NCBI RefSeq assembly: GCF_051781005.1
Contig: NZ_JBPWOA010000019.1
Location: forward strand, 1-64,000
Reading direction: 5' to 3'
From: Anabaena sp051781005
GTDB taxonomy: Bacteria > Cyanobacteriota > Cyanobacteriia > Cyanobacteriales > Nostocaceae
Length of the DNA: 64,000 nucleotides
Within the stretch, counting starts at the first letter, position 1. Each line of letters opens with the position of its first letter. The notes beneath the pieces were generated by a model. The model was not told the DNA's origin. It saw nothing but the letters and a program-made list of their open reading frames with translations, and did not search any database. Positions 36,958-45,057 of the stretch are shown in pieces. Position numbers and translations under genes: made by a program.

Positions 36958-37905
36958 TTACAAATCTGCAAACTTATCTGTCGCCTCAATCAAAGCACTA
37001 CGAATACCCGGTTCACTCATCGAATGTCCCGCATCAGGAACAACAATAAATTCCGCTTCTGGCCAAGCTTGATGCAATTCCCAAGCCGATACCATTGGAC
37101 AAACCACATCATAACGTCCTTGCACAATCACCCCTGGAATATGACGAATACAGTCAACATTTAATAACAATTGATTGTCAGATTCAAAAAATCCACCATT
37201 CATAAAATAATGGCATTCAATCCGCGCAAAAGCCGCCGCAAATTCATCATCACCAAACTGCTGTATCAACGACGGATCTAATAACAACTTACTTGTACTC
37301 GCTTCCCAAATTGACCAAGCACGCGCAGCTTCTAGTTGAATTTGTAAATCTGGACTTGTCAAGCGTTGATAATAAGCTGTAATCATATCCCCTTGTTCAG
37401 CAGCGGGAATAGGTTTAAGGTATTCTTCCCAAGCATCAGGAAAAATATAACTAGCACCTTCTTGATAAAACCAACGCAATTCTTTTGGTCTGAGCATGAA
37501 AATACCACGCAGAATTAATCCTTTGCAACGAGAAGGATGGGTTTGACTGTAAGCTAATGACAAAGTACTCCCCCAACTCCCACCAAATACCACCCATTTT
37601 TCTATACCTAAATGTTCACGTAATTTTTCAATATCGCTGACTAAATCCCAAGTAGTATTTTCCCGCAATTCAGCATGAGGACGACTTTGACCACAACCAC
37701 GTTGATCAAACATTACCAAACGCCATTTTTCTGGGTGGAAATATTGCCGATAAAATGATGGACATCCACCACCAGGACCACCGTGTAATAAAACAATTGG
37801 CTGACCTTGGGAATTACCTGATTCTTCAAAATGAATCGTGTGCAATTCAGAAACCTGTAAATTACCTTCTCGGTAAGGTTGAATGAGTGGATATAGTTCT
37901 CGCAT
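36958..37905 (-). CDS. pip: Prolyl aminopeptidase
   Basis: An alpha/beta-hydrolase that removes N-terminal proline. HGGPGGGCP at 41-49 is the family oxyanion loop, and the nucleophile Ser110 sits in GGSWGS; the catalytic Asp and His lie in the C-terminal half (GRYDVVCP and DAGHSM). 315 aa fits family S33. No signal peptide, so cytoplasmic. It is followed upstream by a long gene-free region. Confidence 0.93.
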   Translation of the reverse strand: MRELYPLIQPYREGNLQVSELHTIHFEESGNSQGQPIVLLHGGPGGGCPSFYRQYFHPEKWRLVMFDQRGCGQSRPHAELRENTTWDLVSDIEKLREHLGIEKWVVFGGSWGSTLSLAYSQTHPSRCKGLILRGIFMLRPKELRWFYQEGASYIFPDAWEEYLKPIPAAEQGDMITAYYQRLTSPDLQIQLEAARAWSIWEASTSKLLLDPSLIQQFGDDEFAAAFARIECHYFMNGGFFESDNQLLLNVDCIRHIPGVIVQGRYDVVCPMVSAWELHQAWPEAEFIVVPDAGHSMSEPGIRSALIEATDKFADL

Positions 37906-38062
37906 TTTCTCAATTTTAATAAAAGTAATACTATTTTATTGATTTATTGATGACTTACATACTAAAGCTTTTTGTATTTGGCATTTTGGCAGATTTTCTG
38001 TTTGTTGCATTGTTATCCTAGATTCGCGAATGTCTTTGTGCGATAATTCCGACTTGCAGAAT

Positions 38063-38092
38063 CCCTCGGTCTATAACCGGGGGTCTTTTTTT
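38063..38092 (+). terminator. Terminator-like hairpin with no plus-strand gene upstream
   Basis: ccctcggt (38063-38070) pairs fully with accggggg (38076-38083; one G-U), loop ctata, followed by tctttttttt-like run to 38092. The nearest plus-strand gene ends more than 1.3 kb upstream, so it could end a small RNA. An IS200/IS605-type end is an alternative. Confidence 0.6.
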
Positions 38093-38121
38093 AGGACTCA
38101 AGCTGCGTGTCACACTCAATG
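38091..38121. repeat. 31-bp repeat, exact copy at 56667-56697 in the opposite orientation
   Basis: Begins ttaggactcaagctgcgtgt. It follows directly after the terminator-like hairpin. The copy near 56667 lies upstream of tamB and reads the reverse complement without mismatch. Both copies continue into sequence related to gtagggtgtgtc/gacacactctac. Confidence 0.75.
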
Positions 38122-38281
38122 CAAGATTGTAGGGTGTGTCAGACTCCAAAATTCGGTAAAAATTAACAGATTTTCGGCATCTGACGCACCTGACTAATAT
38201 GCCTGATGATTTATTTGCCTAAAAAGCACCAAGATTTGGCTAATTTTAATCATTCGGTATATAAACAAGCCAAGAAACTTA

Positions 38282-38324
38282 CTACAAAACCGCTTGAGGT
38301 AGTCCCTAAGCGGCTTTGGTAGTG
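38282..38324. repeat. Long hairpin
   Basis: actacaaaaccgctt (38282-38296) is the near-perfect complement of aagcggctttggtagt (38309-38324), giving about 15 bp with one bulge and a 12-base loop. No T-run follows. It may be a small palindromic repeat or part of an RNA. Confidence 0.5.
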
Positions 38325-38544
38325 CATCTATATTGATGCCCTATTTTTGGTATAGAGGGTTCGGTATAAAGTCCTAATCCCTTAATTCAAGAGAATTTTG
38401 AGCTACCAGGAAAAATTACAAAAATCCATCATTTGACGTATTGAAGATAACTAACAAACCTTTCCTTCCGATAGAGTGAATTGCTTGGTGAGCAAGATAA
38501 ATTGGTATCAAGACTAGTCCACATTCCAATGTCTTTGATTCTAT

Positions 38545-38581
38545 CCTCCAGTAACTGAACTTTGCTGGAGGTGATTTTTTA
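38545..38581 (+). terminator. Terminator-like hairpin
   Basis: cctccag (38545-38551) pairs with ctggagg (38565-38571), followed by tgatttttta. No gene on the plus strand precedes it within 1.8 kb. Confidence 0.5.
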
Positions 38582-38610
38582 ATCGGGATATGATAAGACA
38601 CAAAGCTATG

Positions 38611-38647
38611 AAAAAGCGCCAGTGAAAGCGGATTAAAAACTGGCGCT
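38611..38647 (-). terminator. Terminator-like hairpin, minus strand
   Basis: agcgccagt (38615-38623) and actggcgct (38639-38647) form a perfect 9-bp stem. On the minus strand it is followed by tttttc. It lies 780 bp downstream of the GGDEF gene, too far for a usual 3' end, so a separate minus-strand transcript is possible. Confidence 0.55.
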
Positions 38648-39423
38648 GAGATTCCATCAGTTGTGTACATGTTATCAACTAAAGTTTAGAAGACAGAAAG
38701 ATTAGCCAATTTTCTTAAAATTCAATCATCTGAAATATTAAGAATTTTTTGGCGATTCTGTCTTCAGTACCACTAATATTTTGCTGCCAGAAAAAATACG
38801 AGTTTTCCTAACAGTTTCAGTGGCTCACTAGTTTCTATTGGAATGATAGTCCAATAAGTTAATGTTAATAATTAACTTATTAGTTCTTAACAATTCAATC
38901 GGACTGTAATCTATCAATAAAATACCTGTAGCGTGCCTAATTGATGAATAAATTTATTAAGTAATGTAGATAAAATAGAACAGATTTGTTCATAAATAGT
39001 TGAGAATTTCTATATTAGGTTGTTATGAATGATTAAGTAATATTTGCTAACATATATTGGCAATTACTTCTGCTGATGGCAGATAGCTAATACAAAAATT
39101 ATTTTCCGTAACCCTTATTTTTCCGTTAGCAATTCTCAATAAACAAACTTTATCGAGAACAGATGGGAAATCCCAAAGCCTTATTTAGTAAGGGTTAAAC
39201 TTGATCAAGCAAGGAATCTAGGACTTGCTACACCATAGCCGCAACGGCGAGAGGCTTAAAATTATGAATTTTTGGTTCTTCACAAAAGATTTAACTGCCC
39301 CTCTCCGCGTCGGAGTGTCGGAAGCTGGCAATCTGAACTTTTCAAGATAGAGGGGTTGGGGAGAGGTTCATCGAATTCACCTAAAATAGCAAAATAACAT
39401 TTGTGGCTGGGAATAATCGGCAA

Positions 39424-41010
39424 TTAAATTCCATAATATACACAGAAGGTATTGCGTCCTAGAGCTTTCGCCCTGTAAAGTGCTTGGTCAGCTGCGGCAA
39501 TCATATCTTCTTGGGCTGTCTCATCTGTAGGAATTATACTGACAATACCAATACTCAAAGTTACTAGCTCACTTGCTAAAGAACATTGGTGAGGGATGGC
39601 TATCCTGGCTATTTCTTGTTGGATCTTTTTGGTGATATAAATTGCTCCTTCTAAATCAGTATTAGGTAGTAAGATCACAAACTCTTCTCCACCATAGCGA
39701 GCTACTAAATCAGCAGGGCGGTTGCAGCTTTGTACCATTGCTTGTGCTACTTGCCGCAAACATTCATCACCTGCCTGGTGTCCATAGTAATCGTTATAAT
39801 ACTTAAAATAATCTATATCACCCAGCAGCAGCGCTAAGGGTAATTTTTCCCTTTTTAGTCGTAGCCATTCATGACTGAGTGAGTCATCAAAGCACCTGCG
39901 ATTGGCAATTTGTGTTAATCCATCTAGATTTGCCAAGCGTAGTAATTCTTTATTTGCCTGTTTAAGAGCTTCCTCAGTCTTTTTGCGGGCAATAAATCCA
40001 CTCAATTCTAGAGCAACGGCATTTACCAATTCTACAAGTTCTGAATTATAGTCTAAGAGCGATCGCTTGAAAAAGCACATCACCACAAGTACCTCTCCCT
40101 CTATGGAGATAGGTACAGCAAATGCAGTTTTTAATCCTGCATCCTGTACCAGTTCAAGCCTTAAAAATACATCTTCCCCCACTTGTAAAACATCTTCAAT
40201 CCATTCCAGTTGCTGCGTTGCCCAAACTCGGCCTATAAGTTTTACTCCATAGGTAAAAGTGTAATTTAAACTTGCTTGATGAAACTGTCTTAACGCTTGA
40301 TCAGAACATTTGTAGTGAGCTTGACTTAGTTGCAATGATGTACCATCTACGTTTGTGATCCAAGCCTCACCATAGTCCCAATCAATCATCCGACAAACCT
40401 CACGCAAAACATCCTCTAGAGCATGATGTAAATCGGGGGCTTGACTGACTAAATTAATTGTTGTTAGTAACAATTTAAGTTTGGCTTCAATTCGCTTGCG
40501 CTCCTGAATTTCCTTGATTAAAACCTGATTGTGTTGATAAAGTTCCTGTCCTTGTCTAACAATAGTGAGTTGATGATGAACTCTAATTAATACTTCTTCT
40601 GCTTGAAAAGGTTTGGTAATGTAGTCAACACCTCCCATTTCAAACCCTTTCACTTTATCGGCAGCATTATTCAGGGCGCTTAAGAAAATGATGGGAATAT
40701 GACGAGTTTCATGGTTTTTTTTCAGCATTGAGCAGACTTTATAGCCATCAAGGTTTGGCATCTTGATATCCAACAGAATGAGATCTGGTGCGTCAACTTT
40801 CACTGTATCTAAGGCAACTTCTCCACTGATTGCTTTTCTAACTTTGTACCCCTCCTTGCTAAGGATTACAGATAATGTACGCAAGTTGTCTGGATGATCA
40901 TCAACTACCAGTAAATTAGCTCTGTACTCTAATGCTGCTGTTTTCACTAACAAAATTGAGGTTGAATTTTTGAGACTGTAACCGAATTCACCTTGAATCT
41001 GGTAAGACAT
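39424..41010 (-). CDS. Response regulator REC-GAF-GGDEF diguanylate cyclase
   Basis: A 528-aa soluble signalling protein. The receiver (about 30-150) has phospho-acceptor Asp81 in LLDIKMPN; a GAF domain (about 195-345) follows, then a GGDEF domain with the active motif GGEEF at 440-444 and a product-inhibition I-site RPAD at 431-434. It should make c-di-GMP from two GTP under phosphorylation control, with feedback inhibition. No partner kinase is adjacent. Transcribed alone on the minus strand. Confidence 0.92.
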   Translation of the reverse strand: MSYQIQGEFGYSLKNSTSILLVKTAALEYRANLLVVDDHPDNLRTLSVILSKEGYKVRKAISGEVALDTVKVDAPDLILLDIKMPNLDGYKVCSMLKKNHETRHIPIIFLSALNNAADKVKGFEMGGVDYITKPFQAEEVLIRVHHQLTIVRQGQELYQHNQVLIKEIQERKRIEAKLKLLLTTINLVSQAPDLHHALEDVLREVCRMIDWDYGEAWITNVDGTSLQLSQAHYKCSDQALRQFHQASLNYTFTYGVKLIGRVWATQQLEWIEDVLQVGEDVFLRLELVQDAGLKTAFAVPISIEGEVLVVMCFFKRSLLDYNSELVELVNAVALELSGFIARKKTEEALKQANKELLRLANLDGLTQIANRRCFDDSLSHEWLRLKREKLPLALLLGDIDYFKYYNDYYGHQAGDECLRQVAQAMVQSCNRPADLVARYGGEEFVILLPNTDLEGAIYITKKIQQEIARIAIPHQCSLASELVTLSIGIVSIIPTDETAQEDMIAAADQALYRAKALGRNTFCVYYGI

Positions 41011-41387
41011 TTATTCACAAAGCTTGGCATTTTTAAGAAAAAGTTTTCCTTAGATTACTCTAAATATTCCTTTATAAATGGCGAAAAACTTGATATCAAG
41101 TTGCTAATAAGATCATTGCTCACTAGTGATGCTTTATTATGCACGTTACATTAGAAATAGCTCATAATACAATCTCAACTTTATCTAAACTTTGCACTGA
41201 CTTTTATTTTTATCTTAATTAATGCATTGGCAGCTATTCATACCAATATGAAAATTGTTTTTAATGCTAGGGGTTTTATCCAGGCAATAAGGCAAAAGGA
41301 AGTGTAATAAGAAAATTACCATGCTTTCCTGAGAAAGACATGGTAATATTTAATAACTTATTCTATGAGGTATATACTAGGGTCAGC
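41011..41387. other. Intergenic stretch, 377 bp
   Basis: Contains the terminator of the exported-protein pair (41308-41347) and, further left, the presumed promoter of the GGDEF gene. No other feature seen. Confidence 0.45.
41308..41347 (-). terminator. Terminator after the exported-protein gene
   Basis: attaccatg (41315-41323) and catggtaat (41339-41347) form a perfect 9-bp stem that continues with ctttc/gaaag in the loop, giving a long hairpin. On the minus strand it is followed by tttcttatt. It lies 40 bp downstream of the stop at 41388. Confidence 0.7.
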
Positions 41388-42098
41388 CTATTGAAGAGCA
41401 GCCCTTAGTTCTCTCAGCACTCTACCAGCTTCTTGAAAATTTTCATCTTGCGAAAGCTTCTTAAGAGTCTCAACATTACTTTCACGAACAATCTGGTTGT
41501 AGGCACTAATAGCAGCATTCAACTGATTGATATCCACATTCGCTGTATTAATATCTACATTATTTGTTGGATCTACCTGGGCAATCACAGAAACATTCTT
41601 TAAAGATTTAGTACTTGCTACTGGCTGTCCTGGGGTTAATTGCCCAACAGGAAGCCCAGGAACAGAGGCTATGCGAGAGAAGCAGAGACGAAATAGGTTT
41701 TTTACTAATTCTTGCACTGTCGATGATGAAGCACCTAAATTGACAAATTGGGTGTTCACTGTCGTAGCTGCATTTTCAGCACCTTCTCTGCCTACGATGA
41801 GAATGATAATGAGGCTATTTCTCCTAAAACTGTTAATGATATTGACAGCAGTTAAATTCAACTTATCTTGAATTCTGGGTGAGGGATTAATGATCCCATC
41901 ATTACCCACAGACACACCATCACCTGCTTGTGTTCCTGGATTATCAAAACCGAAACTATCACCAGTCACACCCGATGAATCTGGACTAGTTCCTGGAACA
42001 ACAAATTGACCAGCATTGGTTCTGAGAGGGGAAAGTACTAGAGAACTCAATAACATCAATACTAGTCCGACTTTGAGGGTCAATTTTTGCTTACTCAT
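41388..42098 (-). CDS. Hypothetical exported protein
   Basis: A 236-aa protein with a signal peptide (hydrophobic 10-25, ending TNA). Low-complexity Gly/Asn/Asp text (GTSPDSSGVTGDSFGFD) is followed by a helical region with INTANVDINQLNAAISAYNQIV near the C-terminus. No family recognised. It is 40 bp downstream of the next gene on the same strand and shares the term SGxxGDxFG with it (DSSGVTGDSFG here, DSSGSVGDTFG there), so they are likely co-transcribed and functionally linked. Confidence 0.7.
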   Translation of the reverse strand: MSKQKLTLKVGLVLMLLSSLVLSPLRTNAGQFVVPGTSPDSSGVTGDSFGFDNPGTQAGDGVSVGNDGIINPSPRIQDKLNLTAVNIINSFRRNSLIIILIVGREGAENAATTVNTQFVNLGASSSTVQELVKNLFRLCFSRIASVPGLPVGQLTPGQPVASTKSLKNVSVIAQVDPTNNVDINTANVDINQLNAAISAYNQIVRESNVETLKKLSQDENFQEAGRVLRELRAALQ

Positions 42099-42138
42099 GC
42101 TTTTGCCTTAAATTTCAGCAGTGAAAAAATTTGGATGA

Positions 42139-43227
42139 TTAGAACTGGAAAATATACCCTGCACTCAGACTAAAGCCAACACCATTATTCAAATTATCAG
42201 TTACGTCGGTGAAAATGGTGTTAACAACTATGGGAGTATTCTTCAAAGGAACAAAAGAAGCTCCCAGGTTGAGACTGTTTCCAGTCCAACTGCTGACCAG
42301 AGATGCTGCTGGTGCAACTCTTAAACCTAAACTACCAAAAACATTCACTGCATTCTCATTGGCTTGACGCGCACCTTTAGACGCAAAGCTACCAGAACCA
42401 AGACCAACAGAAACAGTTACTAGATTAAATGATTTGGTAACTACTCCGTAGATGGTCTCTTTTGCTTGGTTTGCTTCTCCCCATTTGACTGGGTTTGACC
42501 AACCAACAGCTACGGCTGTACCATCTTGTAAATATTTATGCAGTTTAAAACCAACTGTTCCACTATCACCAAAGTCGCCGAAGTTCTCTTCTTGACCACC
42601 TACACTAATAATATTAGTGGCAACTTCTAGACCCACAGATTTTACTGCATCTCCTAAACCGAAACCAAGAGACAGAGAACCGTCAACATCGCCGTCTTCT
42701 AGGGGGAAGAATGCTCCACCACCAATGAATGCTTGACCAAAACTTGCACCATAAGCGGTAGGTGTACCAGCACTTGATGAAGGTGCTGCGGTTAATCGAC
42801 GTTTACCTGTTGATCCCACAATGGGTTCGATTAACAACTGTTGGCGCAATTCATTGCTTTCACCAAAAGTATCGCCGACACTTCCAGAAGAATCTATTTG
42901 AGCAATTAACTTTGGTTGCTGCTTAATAGCAATAGGTTCAACTTGTTGGGAATCCACTAGCTTTGGTGCCAGTGCTGTTTCTTCTGCTGTCACCTTTTGT
43001 TTATCAGGTAAAGAAGATAGTTGTGAAGTTTGGCTAGAAATTACTTCACTGCTTTGATTGTCAATAAGTAAGTTCTCAGCAGCAGATGCGGGCTTGTGGG
43101 AAATAGCTGTAGCGAAAAAAAGGCAACTTAGGATAGTTGCTTCTATAAACCTCACCCAATTAAGGGCTATCATAGTCGAAAATTTTGTGTTCGTCAAAGT
43201 CTTGCTCCTCACAGTGTTGTTATGCAC
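42139..43227 (-). CDS. Hypothetical exported, probably beta-barrel protein
   Basis: A 362-aa protein with a hydrophobic N-terminus (about 30-48, with a signal-like end at HKPASA) and a C-terminal half built of alternating amphipathic strands (YGVVTKSFNLVTVSVGLGSG, VNVFGSLGLRVAPAASL, NNGVGFSLSAGYIFQF), ending in Phe. This is the signature of outer-membrane beta-barrels. An ATG at codon 19 (MIALNW) is another possible start. It precedes the gene at 41388 by 40 bp in a probable operon that ends in a terminator. Confidence 0.65.
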   Translation of the reverse strand: MHNNTVRSKTLTNTKFSTMIALNWVRFIEATILSCLFFATAISHKPASAAENLLIDNQSSEVISSQTSQLSSLPDKQKVTAEETALAPKLVDSQQVEPIAIKQQPKLIAQIDSSGSVGDTFGESNELRQQLLIEPIVGSTGKRRLTAAPSSSAGTPTAYGASFGQAFIGGGAFFPLEDGDVDGSLSLGFGLGDAVKSVGLEVATNIISVGGQEENFGDFGDSGTVGFKLHKYLQDGTAVAVGWSNPVKWGEANQAKETIYGVVTKSFNLVTVSVGLGSGSFASKGARQANENAVNVFGSLGLRVAPAASLVSSWTGNSLNLGASFVPLKNTPIVVNTIFTDVTDNLNNGVGFSLSAGYIFQF

Positions 43228-43955
43228 TAGAAAAATTATACCAGGACTGTTACTTTAAAAATAAAAGTCTTAAAGGTAACATTTTATAAAGTAAATATAA
43301 CCCTAAAGATACAAAAAACAAGCGATCGCGCCAATTAATTGATTTGCTGTCTGGTTGCATGGTGCAAGCGAATTATATTTCGCCACAATAACCCATGCAA
43401 GTGTTATCTAGAATAGACTTTAACAAAACAAGCTCAGGAGAAAATTGCCCACAATCAGCATTTTCTGAGTATAGGGGAACAAAAAATTGACAACTCAAGT
43501 CTTCATCCCAATGCCTAAAAATTGCATATTATTGATACAAATTAGATGACTATGTATTAGTTATAATTATCGAAGAAAGACGTGATATCTTTGTCTGATA
43601 TGATTAGCAAATGTGGAAAATACGTACAAAGTCAAAGAGTTTAGATTTTACCGTTGGTAAAGTTTGATATTCACCTTACGTATAGATGCGGTGATGCTTT
43701 TCAAATCCATAAGAGAACAGAGCGGTTTATGATTTACACCACGCTGTATTATTCAGATGTTTGCAGAGATATACAGCAGTTCTCGGTCGAATGCAATACA
43801 ATCGAGGGCGGGGTTTCCCCGCCCCTACAGGTTTTGCAATTCACTGACTGTATCTCACTCAATTGGACACCGCTATAACTAAATCAACTGCAATTAAGGT
43901 AATATATATTTTTATATAATGTAGAGCCTCCATTGCTGAAGGCTTAAACATAACT
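43228..43955. other. Intergenic stretch, 728 bp
   Basis: Divergent promoter region. Contains the MITE-like copy at 43770-43877. No gene or RNA recognised; short frames here show no coding character. Confidence 0.5.
43770..43877. mobile_element. MITE-like repeat, copy C
   Basis: Left end tatacagcagttctcggtcg; the right end read inversely is tatagcggtgtcca followed by attgagtgagatac, matching the left end of copies A and B. The centre differs (a ggcggggtttccccgcc hairpin), so the family shares ends but not the interior. Confidence 0.6.
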
Positions 43956-44888
43956 ATGATTAATCAATTCATGTCTAAAAATCGGATTTTTATTCAACAG
44001 AAATTAACGCCTTATTTATTTTTATTACCAGCTTTAGTTATCTTAAGCTTAACTGTTTTTTGGCCAGCCCTGCAAGCATTTTATCTCAGCTTTACCAGCT
44101 ATCAAGATATTGGGGAAGCGCCTAAATTGGTGGGTTTTGACAACTTTCTCCGTTTGTGGAAAGATGTTGTTTTTTGGAAAACCTTAGAAAACACCTTTCT
44201 CTATCTTGTTGGTGTTGTGCCAATTTTGGTAATTGCTCCTTTAATTTTGGCAATTTTGGTAAATCAAAAACTGCGGGGAATGAATTGGTTTAGAACTGCA
44301 TATTACACTCCTGTGGTAATTTCAATGGTAGTTGCAGGGATAGCTTGGAAATGGTTATATGCTGAGAACGGGTTGCTAAATCAATTTATCAAAACTTTAG
44401 GTATATTTCCTGAAGGAATTCCCTGGCTAACTAGCCCAGTAAAAATATTAGGAATTGTACCGATTTCTCTTGCTAGTGTCATGGCTGTGACTATTTGGAA
44501 GGGTCTAGGTTACTATATGGTAATTTATTTAGCTGGACTGCAATCTATTCCTGTTGATATCTATGAAGCAGCAGCAATTGATGGTTCAGATAGTATTCGT
44601 AAACATTGGGATATAACCATTCCTTTAATGCAGCCTTATTTAGCTTTGGTAGCGGTAATTTCTGCTATTTCGGCTACTAAAGTATTTGAAGAAGTTTACA
44701 TAATGACTGGAGGTGGTCCTCTCAATAGCTCCAAAACAATTGTTTACTATTTGTATGAGCAAGCATTTAGTAATTTAGAAATTAGTTATGCTTGTACAAT
44801 TGGTTTGGTGTTATTTTTAATAATTTTGGTTTTATCAGTTTTACGCTTGGTTGTGAATCAACAAGATAGTAATAATTTAGGGATGTGA
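43956..44888 (+). CDS. Sugar ABC transporter permease (MalF/UgpA/LacF type)
   Basis: An integral membrane protein of 310 aa with six transmembrane segments (about 19-42, 80-103, 113-137, 163-190, 211-235, 270-300) and the EAA loop EAAAIDGSDSIRKHWDITIPLMQP that docks the ATPase. Such permeases pair with a second permease, a binding protein and an ATPase, none of which is adjacent. It is thus either a split system or a lone component working with genes elsewhere. Start ATG 43956; ATG 43971 is possible. Confidence 0.85.
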   Translation: MINQFMSKNRIFIQQKLTPYLFLLPALVILSLTVFWPALQAFYLSFTSYQDIGEAPKLVGFDNFLRLWKDVVFWKTLENTFLYLVGVVPILVIAPLILAILVNQKLRGMNWFRTAYYTPVVISMVVAGIAWKWLYAENGLLNQFIKTLGIFPEGIPWLTSPVKILGIVPISLASVMAVTIWKGLGYYMVIYLAGLQSIPVDIYEAAAIDGSDSIRKHWDITIPLMQPYLALVAVISAISATKVFEEVYIMTGGGPLNSSKTIVYYLYEQAFSNLEISYACTIGLVLFLIILVLSVLRLVVNQQDSNNLGM

Positions 44889-45057
44889 TCTGAAGTAATA
44901 TAGCAGAATCCAGGAGTCAGAAATTAGGAAAAAATATCCATATTCTGCTATTTTGATTATGGGTAATCGAGTTTGAAAAGGTTGTGCGAAGAAAAATATA
45001 ATAGGTAAACTTTTATTTGCACAATAATCGGAATTGGAAAAAACAAAGAAAAAAATT

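Larger units (their letters stand above)
37906..39423. other. Gene-free region, 1.5 kb, with several hairpins
   Basis: No open frame with coding character. It contains four strong hairpins, at least three of them followed by T-runs on one strand (38063-38092, 38545-38580, 38611-38647) plus a long hairpin at 38282-38324. Also a 31-bp repeat at 38091-38121 shared with 56667-56697. Near 39290-39370 lies a gcccctctcc/agaggggttggggagagg repeat. Small RNA genes are possible. Confidence 0.55.

Noticed and set aside
38416..38670. 84-codon minus-strand frame
   Set aside because: It spans two terminator-like hairpins and shows no coding character.
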